IMG/VR virus record: IMGVR_UViG_3300031227_002944
Location: 1-40,805 of that record
Source: a virus
Length of the DNA stretch: 40,805 nt
Reading direction: 5' to 3' (one strand)
Shown: positions 23,561 through 31,640 of the stretch, in pieces
How positions within the stretch are numbered: the stretch's first letter is position 1
How the letters are laid out: every line of letters starts with the position of its first letter
Position numbers and translations under genes: made by a program
The notes under the pieces: generated by a model
The model's input: only the letters and a program-made list of their open reading frames with translations
What the model was told of the DNA's origin: nothing
Database searches by the model: none

Positions 23561-24008
23561 AATTCAGCCGTATGGATCAAGAGGAACTATAAAGAAGAAA
23601 GTTGAGCGCAAACCATTCACTTATTCATTCGCAGAACTGATCGATAAGCTATCAATCGTATCCCGGAAAGAGTATTACGGATTGCCGGGCGCGCGGAAAG
23701 AGTTGGATCTTATAATGAGCTGGCTGAACGATGCAGGGATAGAAGCCTACACACTTCTTTCTATTATGAGGATCACTCAGGCTAACGCGGATATATGGAA
23801 CAAAGAACATGAGATGCGTAACGCGACAGTAGGCGAGATGCCAGAAAGTGTGGTTGGCAGGATCGCTGAACAGGTCAGAGAATACAACAAGACAAGAACG
23901 CGCTATATGAACGAGCTTTCAAAGGCAGTAGGAGATTCTCAAGTTATGGAGAAGATCAGGCATTTGAGCGAGGAAGTCTATGATAAATACTACAATCAAG
24001 GCGAATAA
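23547..24008 (+). CDS. Helical hypothetical protein between radical SAM and transketolase genes
   Basis: The 153-residue product has a basic N-terminus (KKSKIQPYGSRGTIKKK), then 'FTYSFAELIDKLSIVSRKEYYG', which recalls small helical proteins found beside sugar-biosynthesis and glycosyltransferase genes, followed by long charged helices ending '...EEVYDKYYNQGE'. I cannot name a function. It overlaps the genes on both sides (14 and 29 bases), so it is translated as part of the same unit. Confidence 0.7.
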   Translation: MKKSKIQPYGSRGTIKKKVERKPFTYSFAELIDKLSIVSRKEYYGLPGARKELDLIMSWLNDAGIEAYTLLSIMRITQANADIWNKEHEMRNATVGEMPESVVGRIAEQVREYNKTRTRYMNELSKAVGDSQVMEKIRHLSEEVYDKYYNQGE

Positions 24009-24657
24009 GCTCAGGAAAGAAGTGCTGAGCGTAGCTATCCGGAACAAGATGGGCCATATCGCGCCATCTCTCTCCTGCTTGGATATATTAACGATGCTGC
24101 ATTACAAGATCGCTGATCCCAAAGACACTATTATCTTATCTAAAGGGCATGGATGTTACGGCTTATACGCGATCTGGGCTGATCTGGGGCTGATAACACG
24201 CGAGAAGTGGTCGAAATTCGATCTCCCCGGATGCGTAGATGGTTACGGATCGCTTGGTCATGGGCTGCCGGTAGCTGTCGGAGTCGCTTACGCTAACAAA
24301 AAGCTATGTAATGGTTTGCATACTTGGGTGATTGTAGGTGATGGCGAGATGCAGGAAGGATCGAATTGGGAAGCTTTATCGTTTATGTACCATCATGATC
24401 TTAGGAATATAACAGTTATCATAGATGATAATGGATTACAAGCGATGGATAGGATCGACAATGTTATGCACCAGATCCTGAGCAACAGGCTGAAGGGCTG
24501 GGGTTTGAATGTTTATAAATGCGATGGCCATAATCACGCTGAGTTAGAAGGTCTGAAGTTCAAGCCGCAGGTTCTTATCGCTAAGACGATTAAAGGCTAT
24601 GGCGTGGAATATATGGAAAATAAAGCTGAATGGCATTTTAGGTGTCCTAAAACATAG
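23980..24657 (+). CDS. Transketolase N-terminal subunit (TPP pyrophosphate domain)
   Basis: The 225-residue protein is the PP half of transketolase, which moves two-carbon units between sugar phosphates using thiamine diphosphate. Visible motifs: 'SKGHGCYGLYA' (54-63), 'GSLGHGLPVAVG' (90-101), and the TPP/Mg motif 'GDGEMQEGSNWEA' (120-132) with 'IIDDN' (147-151). Split transketolases of this size occur in bacterial O-antigen and capsule clusters. The partner half is the gene at 24941, separated only by a small inserted gene. Start 23980 is preceded by GAGGAAG. Confidence 0.92.
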   Translation: MINTTIKANKLRKEVLSVAIRNKMGHIAPSLSCLDILTMLHYKIADPKDTIILSKGHGCYGLYAIWADLGLITREKWSKFDLPGCVDGYGSLGHGLPVAVGVAYANKKLCNGLHTWVIVGDGEMQEGSNWEALSFMYHHDLRNITVIIDDNGLQAMDRIDNVMHQILSNRLKGWGLNVYKCDGHNHAELEGLKFKPQVLIAKTIKGYGVEYMENKAEWHFRCPKT

Positions 24658-24660
24658 GGG

Positions 24661-24671
24661 GATAAGATGAA
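24661..24671 (+). repeat. Short imperfect direct repeat, left side of possible cassette
   Basis: GATAAGATGAA here and GATAAGGATGAA at 24928-24939 bracket the small gene between the transketolase halves. They differ by one inserted base, so this is weak evidence for insertion. Confidence 0.35.
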
Positions 24672-24957
24672 TGATTTTACTGTTATTAAAGACCAGAGAA
24701 TAAGAACAAAAGTTTGTAAGTTAATGTCTGATATGCTAGATAATCCAGATGATTGTGGCATATATCCCACATCAGAGTTTATGTCAAAGATGGAAGATTT
24801 TATTCTTGAGATTAGGAACGAAGCCATTGGATGGGCTTGGGCTGAAGCCTGTACTCAGTTAGATTCAGGTAAAGATCCTAGAAAACATGAACAAGGCAAT
24901 CTTCTGATAGACTCGGCAAGAGACTTAGATAAGGATGAAAATGGTAAACAGAAATAA
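24667..24957 (+). CDS. Hypothetical protein interrupting the transketolase gene pair
   Basis: The 96-residue product is acidic and helical ('ISEF'-type charged helices, 'AIGWAWAEACTQLDSGKDPRKH'). No family recognised. It lies between the two transketolase halves, has an RBS (TAGGGGGATAAG), contains a single GATC although neighbours have many, and is bracketed by short imperfect repeats. It was probably inserted into an older two-gene transketolase unit. Its 3' end overlaps the next gene. Confidence 0.65.
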   Translation: MNDFTVIKDQRIRTKVCKLMSDMLDNPDDCGIYPTSEFMSKMEDFILEIRNEAIGWAWAEACTQLDSGKDPRKHEQGNLLIDSARDLDKDENGKQK

Positions 24958-25393
24958 TATAATAGATCATTTGGTAGAGACTTTCAAGGATGAGCGGTAC
25001 TATCTCCTGATCTGCGATTGCGGGTTTGCTAAAGTCGATGCGCTGCAAGAGAAGTATCCGGATCGTGTGATCAACTGCGGGATCATGGAGCAGGCTACAG
25101 TAGGGATCGCAGCAGGGATGGCTCAGGCTGGGATGATCCCGATAATCTATTCGATAGCAGCTTTCGCGGTGTACCGGGCGCTTGATCAGATCCGAAGCGA
25201 TATTGTGCTTATGAACCGGAATGTCAAGATCATAGGTAACGGATCAGGTGATTTTTTCAAAGCTCTGGGCGAATGTCATTGTGTATATGATGATGATATA
25301 GATATTCTCAGGATAATCGATATGCCAGTTTATGAAGGAGATCAGTTTGAATCATGGATAAGAAGCGAAAAAGCGGGATATATCAGAGTATGA
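24941..25393 (+). CDS. Transketolase C-terminal subunit (pyrimidine-binding domain only)
   Basis: The 150-residue protein is the Pyr domain: 'CGIMEQATVGIAAGMAQAGMIPIIYSIAAFAVYRALDQIR', with Glu50 as the catalytic residue contacting the TPP pyrimidine ring. The third transketolase domain is absent, making the pair smaller than most split transketolases. I prefer ATG 24941, five bases after AAGGA; ATG 24935 lies on the RBS itself. It should form a heterotetramer with the 23980 product. The stop overlaps the next start (ATGA at 25390). Confidence 0.88.
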   Translation: MVNRNNIIDHLVETFKDERYYLLICDCGFAKVDALQEKYPDRVINCGIMEQATVGIAAGMAQAGMIPIIYSIAAFAVYRALDQIRSDIVLMNRNVKIIGNGSGDFFKALGECHCVYDDDIDILRIIDMPVYEGDQFESWIRSEKAGYIRV

Positions 25394-25968
25394 GTATAGC
25401 AGTTTGTATGCCTACACATAATGAAGATCCAATAGTGATCCAATCTGTAGTGGCCAGAATACGAGCTGTTATAGGGGAAAGCGGTCATATTTGCGTGTAT
25501 AATGATGAACAGGGTAGGGGCAAGGGATATGCTCTTAGAATGGCTCTCAGAGCTGCAGAAGTGTATAATCCGGATTATTACATATTCATTGATGGAGATG
25601 GTGATATTGATCCGGAACAGATAGGGAAAATTGCGCTGCATTTATCTATGGGATACGATATTGTAGTCGGCAAGAAGAAGATGCCAACAAAACTTGATCG
25701 GAAGATCCTCACATTCGCATCCCGGTTGTGGATTAAGCTGCTATTTGGTATAAAAGTTGACACTCAGACCGGGCTTAAAGGGTTCAATTATAAGCCGGAA
25801 TGGGAAAGAGATGGCTGGGCGTTTGATGTAGAGATCTTGTATAATGCGAAGAAGATGGGTAAAAGTATGAAAGAAGTACCTGTTTATGCTATAGTTTCAT
25901 CCGGGAAGTCGATCAGAGATATTATGTCAACTTTGTGGGATACGATAAAAATAAGGATGGGGTTATGA
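25390..25968 (+). CDS. GT2 glycosyltransferase, dolichyl/polyprenyl-phosphate-sugar synthase-like
   Basis: The 192-residue protein has a GT-A fold pattern: 'MSIAVCMPTHNED', 'QGRGKGYALRMALRAA' and the metal/nucleotide-sugar motif 'IDGDGDIDPEQI' (DGD 68-70), then 'DTQTGLKGF'. This order is typical of dolichyl-phosphate mannose/glucose synthases, which put a sugar on a polyprenyl-phosphate carrier. No membrane anchor is present. An upstream ATG at 25354 would overlap the transketolase gene with poor RBS spacing, so ATGA 25390 is chosen. The last two codons (Gly-Leu) have been changed by the cassette inserted after it. Confidence 0.85.
   Translation: MSIAVCMPTHNEDPIVIQSVVARIRAVIGESGHICVYNDEQGRGKGYALRMALRAAEVYNPDYYIFIDGDGDIDPEQIGKIALHLSMGYDIVVGKKKMPTKLDRKILTFASRLWIKLLFGIKVDTQTGLKGFNYKPEWERDGWAFDVEILYNAKKMGKSMKEVPVYAIVSSGKSIRDIMSTLWDTIKIRMGL
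25945..25961 (+). repeat. 17-bp direct repeat flanking an inserted gene (left)
   Basis: ATAAAAATAAGGATGGG is identical to 26404-26420, 459 bases away. It spans the end of the glycosyltransferase gene and supplies the RBS for the inserted gene. Confidence 0.9.
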
Positions 25969-26396
25969 AGAAAACTATAGACGGACTTGGTGAAGTATTG
26001 AATTGGTGGGAAGGCATGAAGATGTGCTTCACCAAAAAAGACAAGGAATGGAAAGAATTATGTCAGGGAGAGGTAGACCTTAAACACGCTATGGCTGTAT
26101 TTCGGAGGTTGCTTGAGGTTTTATATCCATTACAGACATTACAAATAACCAAAGCTAGCGGGAGGACAGATATGGAAAACATCATGGAAGATAAAAGACC
26201 CATAAAAAGAATAACGATACATAGTAACGAACCCGAAGGAGAGGCATCTTATATTGTTGACCCTAGGTGGTATGATGAAATAAAACCATATCACGAAAAT
26301 GGAGAAATGGCTTCTGTGGTATGGTTCGCAATCTATAAAGACAATGCAATGGTTTCAAGAGTCAATTCTAGATATGTAGATGCTATAAGTTATTAA
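25965..26396 (+). CDS. Hypothetical protein in an inserted cassette
   Basis: The 143-residue product has a helical, Trp/Met/Lys-rich N-terminal half and a β-rich C-terminal half ('PIKRITIHSNEPEGEASYIVDPRWYDEIKPYHENGEMASVVWFAIYKD'). No family recognised. It sits between 17-bp direct repeats, contains no GATC although neighbouring genes have several per 200 bp, and interrupts an ATGA-coupled glycosyltransferase pair. An internal in-frame ATG at 26172 has its own strong RBS (GGGAGGA), so a shorter 74-residue form is possible. Confidence 0.7.
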   Translation: MKKTIDGLGEVLNWWEGMKMCFTKKDKEWKELCQGEVDLKHAMAVFRRLLEVLYPLQTLQITKASGRTDMENIMEDKRPIKRITIHSNEPEGEASYIVDPRWYDEIKPYHENGEMASVVWFAIYKDNAMVSRVNSRYVDAISY

Positions 26397-26403
26397 ACAC
26401 ACT

Positions 26404-26420
26404 ATAAAAATAAGGATGGG
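26404..26420 (+). repeat. 17-bp direct repeat flanking an inserted gene (right)
   Basis: Identical to 25945-25961. It provides the RBS of the next glycosyltransferase. Removing one repeat plus the 442 bases between restores a perfect ATGA stop/start overlap between the two glycosyltransferase genes. Confidence 0.9.
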
Positions 26421-26423
26421 AAC

Positions 26424-27119
26424 ATGAAAGTATCGATCATAATACCGAATCATGGTAGGGATATATCCGCGACAATCCAAGCTGTTAAGGATCTGAAGGA
26501 TGTTGAACTGCTTGAGGTCGATTTGCTGAAGGAGCGATCTGTACAGCGTAACAGAGGGATCAAGGAAGCTAAAGGAAAATATATCTTCATGTTAGATAGT
26601 GATCAAGTACCTACAAAGGCGTTGGTGCTTGAGTGCATATACATCATGGAAGCGTATCCGGCATGTCAGGGGATCTATATCCCGGAGATTATTGTAGGTG
26701 CTGATTGGTTCACAAGGCTCAGGAGATTTGAAAGACAGTTTTATACTTCTACACCGATCGATGTCGTGCGGTTTGTCAGGGCGAGTAACTGCCCGAAATT
26801 CGATGAAACACTCACCGGGCCAGAAGATGCTGATTGGGATCTCCGGATCAAAGGTGAGAAGCGGCAGAGTAAGAACTCGCTATATCATCATGATAACATC
26901 AATTTACGCGATTATATCGGCAAGAAATCGTATTATACCCGGAGTATGAGCAAATTCTTAGAGAAGAACCCGGATGCTAAGGTGCTGAAAGCTTGGTATC
27001 GTATATTTGGGGTATTCATGGAGAACGGCAAGTGGCGGCAGCTGGCTAAACATCCGATCATGGCGTTCAAACTGTACCTTCTTATTTTTATAAGAGGGAT
27101 AATTTACTTACGAAAATGA
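26424..27119 (+). CDS. GT2 family glycosyltransferase
   Basis: The 231-residue protein begins with the GT2 signature 'KVSIIIPNHGRD', has 'SVQRNRGIKEAKGKYIFMLDSDQVP' with the metal-binding DSD (58-60), and 'TGPEDADWDLRIK', where ED (134-135) is the likely catalytic base region. A hydrophobic, basic C-terminal segment ('FKLYLLIFIRGIIYL') may attach it to the membrane. It likely adds a sugar to a lipid-linked or polysaccharide acceptor. It overlaps the B12-radical-SAM gene (ATGA at 27116). Confidence 0.88.
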   Translation: MKVSIIIPNHGRDISATIQAVKDLKDVELLEVDLLKERSVQRNRGIKEAKGKYIFMLDSDQVPTKALVLECIYIMEAYPACQGIYIPEIIVGADWFTRLRRFERQFYTSTPIDVVRFVRASNCPKFDETLTGPEDADWDLRIKGEKRQSKNSLYHHDNINLRDYIGKKSYYTRSMSKFLEKNPDAKVLKAWYRIFGVFMENGKWRQLAKHPIMAFKLYLLIFIRGIIYLRK

Positions 27120-28576
27120 AAATACTACTATTCAATCCATATTGTACTTTCGATCATAGCGCGTATGTGTTCTATCGCGCTTCTATACCTTACGCTCTGA
27201 TGTATATTGCAGCGTATCTCAAGAAGCACTCTATTCTTCCCAAGATCTACGAGTTGGGGATATTCAATGAGAAGGATGTTATCCGGGATGGTGAATATAT
27301 CCGTTGTGGTATATCAGATTGGGAGATTAAGAAGATCCTGATCCGGGAGCAGCCGGATATAGTGGGGATCAGCACCATGTACACAGTATTTCATAAAGAC
27401 TATGTGGAGATCATCAAGATGATTAAGGATTACGATCCGAAGATCCATGTAGTAGTCGGCGGGAATCATGCTTCAAGCTTTCCGGAGATGATGCTGGAAG
27501 CCGGGGCTGATCAGGTGGTAGTCGGTGAAGGCGAGCAGGCTTTCTTAGATATATGTAATGGCGCGAGAGAACCTATCGTGCATAGAGAGCTTATAAAGGA
27601 TCTTGATACAATACCATTCCCGGCAACAGAATCTATCGATTTTGAACGGCATATATCTGTAAACAATCCTTTTGTCATGAGAACGCCAGTAACAGGGATA
27701 ATAACGAGTAGGGGATGCCCTAATAATTGCATCTACTGTACAGCTAATGGAGTATGGCAGCATAAGTGGAGAGGTAGAAGCCCGAAAAACATAGTGGATG
27801 AGATAGAATGGATGATAAAACTTCATGGGATAAAAGAGTTTCATTTCTTAGATGATAATATCGCTGTTGATAAGAATCGGTTGTTTGAGATATGTGATGA
27901 GATCATAAAGCGAAAGATTGATATTCGATGGGCCAACTGTATACCATATTGGGTATTAGATGAGCCATTACTCAGGCTGATGAAGAAGTCCGGGTGTTAT
28001 CGGCTCACCTTTGGGATAGAGTCCGGAGATCTTGAGGTCAGGAAGTATATTGGTAAGAATTACACATTACAGAAGGCTAAGGATGTGATCCGATACGCTA
28101 ATAGTATAGGACTTTGGACTATTACTAACAATATAGTGGGGTTTCCGGAAGAAACTGAAGCTCAGATCCGGCGTACTATCGAGTTTGCTAAAGAATGTGG
28201 TACGGATTTCGCTTGTTTCTTCGCGTTGCTGCCGCATCCATCGGCCAGAGTGTACAAGGATTTCCTTAAATGGGGATTGATCGATCCTAAAGATCAGATG
28301 TCAGCGTTGAACGAAGGCGGCGCGCCTACAAGATATTTCAGTAAAGAACAGATCAAAGATTTCCAGAAGCAAGCGTATAGTGAGTTTATAACTTTCAAGA
28401 TGTGGGAATACATAAAGAAACCTTGGCTGTTGTTAGGTAAGATCCGATCGGTAGAGGATCTCAGGTATTTGATCCGGATAGGTTGGTTGGGGTTGCGGAT
28501 GAAACTAAGACAAAACAAGAAAGTATCCAGTAGTAAAGACTTTATCTACGGAAAGGAGCAATATGTCAAAAAATAA
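27116..28576 (+). CDS. B12-binding-domain radical SAM enzyme
   Basis: The 486-residue protein has an N-terminal cobalamin-binding-type Rossmann domain (residues 1-150: 'DIVGISTMYTVFH', 'VVVGGNHASSFPE', 'VVVGEGEQAF') and a radical-SAM core with CPNNCIYC (Cys201, 205, 208), 'FLDDNIA' and 'FGIESGD'. No DXHXXG lower-ligand motif, as in many members. Such enzymes perform methylations, rearrangements or deoxygenations and are frequent in natural-product and surface-glycan clusters. The substrate is unknown. It overlaps the next glycosyltransferase by 14 bases. Confidence 0.92.
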   Translation: MKILLFNPYCTFDHSAYVFYRASIPYALMYIAAYLKKHSILPKIYELGIFNEKDVIRDGEYIRCGISDWEIKKILIREQPDIVGISTMYTVFHKDYVEIIKMIKDYDPKIHVVVGGNHASSFPEMMLEAGADQVVVGEGEQAFLDICNGAREPIVHRELIKDLDTIPFPATESIDFERHISVNNPFVMRTPVTGIITSRGCPNNCIYCTANGVWQHKWRGRSPKNIVDEIEWMIKLHGIKEFHFLDDNIAVDKNRLFEICDEIIKRKIDIRWANCIPYWVLDEPLLRLMKKSGCYRLTFGIESGDLEVRKYIGKNYTLQKAKDVIRYANSIGLWTITNNIVGFPEETEAQIRRTIEFAKECGTDFACFFALLPHPSARVYKDFLKWGLIDPKDQMSALNEGGAPTRYFSKEQIKDFQKQAYSEFITFKMWEYIKKPWLLLGKIRSVEDLRYLIRIGWLGLRMKLRQNKKVSSSKDFIYGKEQYVKK

Positions 28577-29429
28577 GCTTGCGATAATTTTATGTAACTT
28601 CAATGATAGCCGGTTTCTAATTGATTTCGTGATGGCGATGAAGAATCAAGATCCGGATGAGTTCATTGTGGTGGATGATCGGTCAACTGATAGAAGCGTT
28701 GAGCTTTTAGAGCATATTCAGAAGATAGCGCATATCAAGATAGTTAAAAATGATGGGGTACATAGTCCTTTTGGCGCGTTTGTTAAAGGATGCGAATCAA
28801 CTGATGCGGAATTTGTAGCTTGTTTCTCAGCTGATGATATTCCTAAGCGTAATTATCTATCATCTATGCGGGAAGTTATTAGGAAATATCCGATGGTGGA
28901 TGTCTATACTTGTAACGCGGATGTGATCCGGGAAAATATGATGTATAAGAGAACGCTGCTGCCGTTCACCGCGTACATATCTCCGGAATATGCGGTTAAG
29001 ATGTTTCAGGGCGGGTATGCTAAAAACATCAATCAATGCGGGATCGTTGTGAAGCGTTCATGGGTTATGAAATGCTGGGTAGGCGGCGGCAAGGATACTG
29101 AAGTTAATTTTGATTGCATGTATTCTTTTTCGTCTATTTTTAAGAAAGGTTTTATAAATGTAGGGAAACATCTTGTTATGTATAGATCTTATCCAAATAG
29201 CTTTGGAGCTTCCGGAACAAATAAGCAGATCAAGAAGTACATACAAATACATAAGAACTTTTGTAGGCCGCAGGAGTATGCACTAACATCTGCAAGTGGG
29301 ATATGGGGCGCAAAGGCACGCTGGATGGCGCTTATAGCGCTTTGGGGTATAATGAAGATGCCGTTGTGGGCGAGAAGGAAATTCTATGATTGGTTTTATT
29401 CTTACGATCAAAAGGTAGAGAAACTATGA
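28563..29429 (+). CDS. GT2 family glycosyltransferase
   Basis: The 288-residue protein starts 'KLAIILCNFNDSRFL', followed by 'FIVVDDRSTDRSVELLEHI' (nucleotide-binding acidic pair 38-39) and 'FVACFSADDIPKRNYL' with the metal-binding acidic motif at 91-92. It resembles O-antigen-type GT2 transferases. The C-terminus is aromatic and basic. RBS AAAGGAGC precedes ATG 28563, and the stop overlaps the epimerase start. Confidence 0.88.
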   Translation: MSKNKLAIILCNFNDSRFLIDFVMAMKNQDPDEFIVVDDRSTDRSVELLEHIQKIAHIKIVKNDGVHSPFGAFVKGCESTDAEFVACFSADDIPKRNYLSSMREVIRKYPMVDVYTCNADVIRENMMYKRTLLPFTAYISPEYAVKMFQGGYAKNINQCGIVVKRSWVMKCWVGGGKDTEVNFDCMYSFSSIFKKGFINVGKHLVMYRSYPNSFGASGTNKQIKKYIQIHKNFCRPQEYALTSASGIWGAKARWMALIALWGIMKMPLWARRKFYDWFYSYDQKVEKL

Positions 29430-29944
29430 AGATAGGATTATGTGGGGCTTCCGGGCGGATAGGGTATCCTTTATTTGAATATTTGAAATCTAAGGGTAAC
29501 AAAGTTCTGGGTACTTACCATCACCATAAGATAACCGGACTTGTGCGGTACGATCTCCGGAAAGATTCTATCTCTTTTTTCGATAAATGTGAGTATGTGA
29601 TCTTGGCTGCGGCTTATTGCAATACACCATTTTGTGAGAATAACAGGGTGGAAGCTTACTGGCTGAATGTATGGCGTACAAAAGAGCTGCTGCAACATTT
29701 GTCAGATAAGAAGATCCCAACTTTATTTATCTCATCGATAGCTGCGAAAGTGAATCTTGCGGATACTTATGGGAAATATAAACGATTGGTAGAGAGATAT
29801 ATTGTTCAGGAAGGTCTGGCTGTAGAGTATATCCGGCCGGGTAAGACAGGCAAAGATAATGTCGGTCAACTATGCGAGGAAATCTATGAAGGTATTAAAC
29901 TTAGGCTGCGGAAAAAAGATAAAGAACCATGTAATCAATGTTGA
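29426..29944 (+). CDS. Short SDR / RmlD-like NAD(P)-dependent sugar reductase or epimerase
   Basis: The 172-residue protein has a Rossmann fold glycine motif GASGRIG (7-13), 'YVILAAAYCNTPFCE' as the second cofactor segment, and the catalytic set Ser104, Tyr115 and Lys119 (YGKYK). The pattern is closest to RmlD-like reductases acting on nucleotide sugars, but it is far shorter than the usual ~290 residues, so most of the substrate domain is missing. ATG 29426 is chosen because it forms the ATGA overlap; an upstream ATG at 29390 lies within the previous gene. Confidence 0.8.
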   Translation: MKIGLCGASGRIGYPLFEYLKSKGNKVLGTYHHHKITGLVRYDLRKDSISFFDKCEYVILAAAYCNTPFCENNRVEAYWLNVWRTKELLQHLSDKKIPTLFISSIAAKVNLADTYGKYKRLVERYIVQEGLAVEYIRPGKTGKDNVGQLCEEIYEGIKLRLRKKDKEPCNQC

Positions 29945-30446
29945 TGTGATGCCGTATCCAAGAGTGGATGAAGTGTTAGATCTATCTTATTTCCCTTGGC
30001 CTTGGAAAGACAATAGTATCGATGGGATACATGCTTCGCATATAATGGAGCATTTTCCTGATCAGTTCGATTTTATTATGGAATGTCATAGGGTGCTGAA
30101 GCCCGGCGGTTTTCTCCGGATCGTTGGGCCGCACTCATCTTGTATAACTTCAGTAGGATGTCTGGGCCATTACCGGACTTATGCTTATAGCACTTTTGAT
30201 GATTATCTGAGTAACCCATTTTATCTGTTCAAAGATCCGCTGTTCAAGACTACTGAGATGCAGCTTAGATGGTGGCATGAGGAAATTGATGCTGAAGGGA
30301 ATTTTCCAAGATGGATGATTGGGCCTATTAGGATAATAGATTGGTTCATGAATTGGATTATAAGCGCTTCGCCAAGACTATTTGAGAATGTGTTTTGCAG
30401 TTTTATACAATGCCGGGAAGTTATCTGGCAAGGGGTGAAGTTATGA
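29886..30446 (+). CDS. Class I SAM-dependent methyltransferase
   Basis: The 186-residue protein has motif I 'VLNLGCGKK' (3-11), an acidic residue after strand 2 (Asp20), 'SIDGIHASHIMEHF' and 'CHRVLKPGGFLRIVGP' (68-81), all typical of small-molecule or sugar methyltransferases. It overlaps the SDR gene by 59 bases in another frame. ATG 29886 follows GAGGAAATCT; ATG 29859 is weaker. It may cap or decorate a glycan, consistent with neighbours. Confidence 0.88.
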   Translation: MKVLNLGCGKKIKNHVINVDVMPYPRVDEVLDLSYFPWPWKDNSIDGIHASHIMEHFPDQFDFIMECHRVLKPGGFLRIVGPHSSCITSVGCLGHYRTYAYSTFDDYLSNPFYLFKDPLFKTTEMQLRWWHEEIDAEGNFPRWMIGPIRIIDWFMNWIISASPRLFENVFCSFIQCREVIWQGVKL

Positions 30447-30535
30447 AGGAGAATGATTTTATCACTTTGGTCGGATCTCTATTTTCTATCGTAGTATTAG
30501 TTGTGATCTTCGTTATAGTAAGGTGGTTTATCTGA
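30443..30535 (+). CDS. 30-residue single-pass membrane peptide
   Basis: The frame starts at ATGA overlapping the methyltransferase stop and follows AAGGGGTGAAG. It encodes an acidic start (MKEND) then one continuous hydrophobic helix (LFSIVVLVVIFVIV) ending in RWFI. Position and translation signal support a real small gene. The role is unknown. Confidence 0.55.
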   Translation: MKENDFITLVGSLFSIVVLVVIFVIVRWFI

Positions 30536-30546
30536 GGGGTGAAAAT

Positions 30547-30672
30547 ATGAGCAGCGCGACTTATAGTTTTAGATTTAACAGGGCTAAGAGAAAATGCCCT
30601 ACATGCGGTAAGAAGTTCAAGCCTAATTCACCGGGCCAGATCTATTGTAAAAAGGAGTGTAGAAAATCATGA
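30547..30672 (+). CDS. 41-residue zinc-ribbon protein
   Basis: ATG 30547 follows GAGGGGTGAAA. The product is basic with 'CPTCGKKFKPNSPGQIYC' and a final 'EC', a treble-clef or zinc-ribbon-like metal site. It overlaps the next radical-SAM gene (ATGA at 30669). Confidence 0.65.
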   Translation: MSSATYSFRFNRAKRKCPTCGKKFKPNSPGQIYCKKECRKS

Positions 30673-31640
30673 AGATCCATTATAAGCCTGATCATTATTC
30701 GCAACAGCGCCAGAAAGAGAAGAAGGTCAATATCTGGCCGGTAGTTATGGCGATGGAAGCTGAATGGTATCGGAAGAAAGGGCATAAAGTGTATTGGGAT
30801 ACTGATCCACAGGGATTTGTTGATAAGGTTATCACTAAGGCTGAAGGGTTGCCGTTCTTGGATCTCCCTAAGCCGGATCGATGTTTCAGTAATGCGTTTG
30901 ATAAGAAATATCAGAATAATGGTAATTTCAAGCATCATCCGGGTACTTATATCCAAGCAGCTTCCGGATGTTGGTGGGGTAAGTGTATTTTTTGCATAAA
31001 GAATGGTACAACTTATCAAGTCAGGCCGGTAGATGATGTGATCAATGAGATTAGGGAATGTAAATATTGGGGTTTCAAAGAGATCTTCGATGATTCTGAT
31101 ACTTTCCCTACAGGCGCATGGCTTAAAGAGTTTTGCGAGAAGGTTACGCCGCTGAAAGTTACGCTGGGCTGCAACATGAGATTCGGTGCGCTTAGTCCAG
31201 AAGATTATAAAATGATGAAACGCGCAGGGTTCAGGTTATTATTATATGGGTTAGAGAGCGCCAGCCAGACAACAGCGGATCTGATAAACAAGGGGATCAA
31301 TGTATGCCGGGCTATAGATGAGGTTAAACATGCGAGTATGCTTGGGCTTGAGCCGCATGTCGCTGTTATGTTCGGGTATCCTTGGGAAGATGAGTTTGAT
31401 GCAGAGAAAACATTAAGGGTTGTGCAGCATCTATTGCGTAAGGGGTATGCCAAGACCGCGCAGGCTTCGTTGTACACAGTTGGTTATACCGATCGCAATA
31501 TTGATGCGATGAAATATATACATAAGATCTATCATGCAGCGTTCTACCCGGATTTCTGGATAAATAAACTAATGGATATACGATGCTTAGATGATGTGAA
31601 ATATATCTGGCGAGGGATAAAATCATGCTTTGGAAAATAA
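30669..31640 (+). CDS. Radical SAM enzyme with CX4CX2C cluster motif
   Basis: The 323-residue protein has 'SGCWWGKCIFC' (Cys101, 106, 109), a CX4CX2C variant of the radical-SAM motif, then 'EIFDDSDTFP' and 'LLLYGLESAS', matching the core of B12-radical-SAM-type enzymes. The region before the cluster (about 95 residues) is shorter than a full cobalamin domain. The reaction is unknown; it is the fourth radical-SAM enzyme of the island. It overlaps the membrane transferase gene by 16 bases. Confidence 0.87.
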   Translation: MKIHYKPDHYSQQRQKEKKVNIWPVVMAMEAEWYRKKGHKVYWDTDPQGFVDKVITKAEGLPFLDLPKPDRCFSNAFDKKYQNNGNFKHHPGTYIQAASGCWWGKCIFCIKNGTTYQVRPVDDVINEIRECKYWGFKEIFDDSDTFPTGAWLKEFCEKVTPLKVTLGCNMRFGALSPEDYKMMKRAGFRLLLYGLESASQTTADLINKGINVCRAIDEVKHASMLGLEPHVAVMFGYPWEDEFDAEKTLRVVQHLLRKGYAKTAQASLYTVGYTDRNIDAMKYIHKIYHAAFYPDFWINKLMDIRCLDDVKYIWRGIKSCFGK

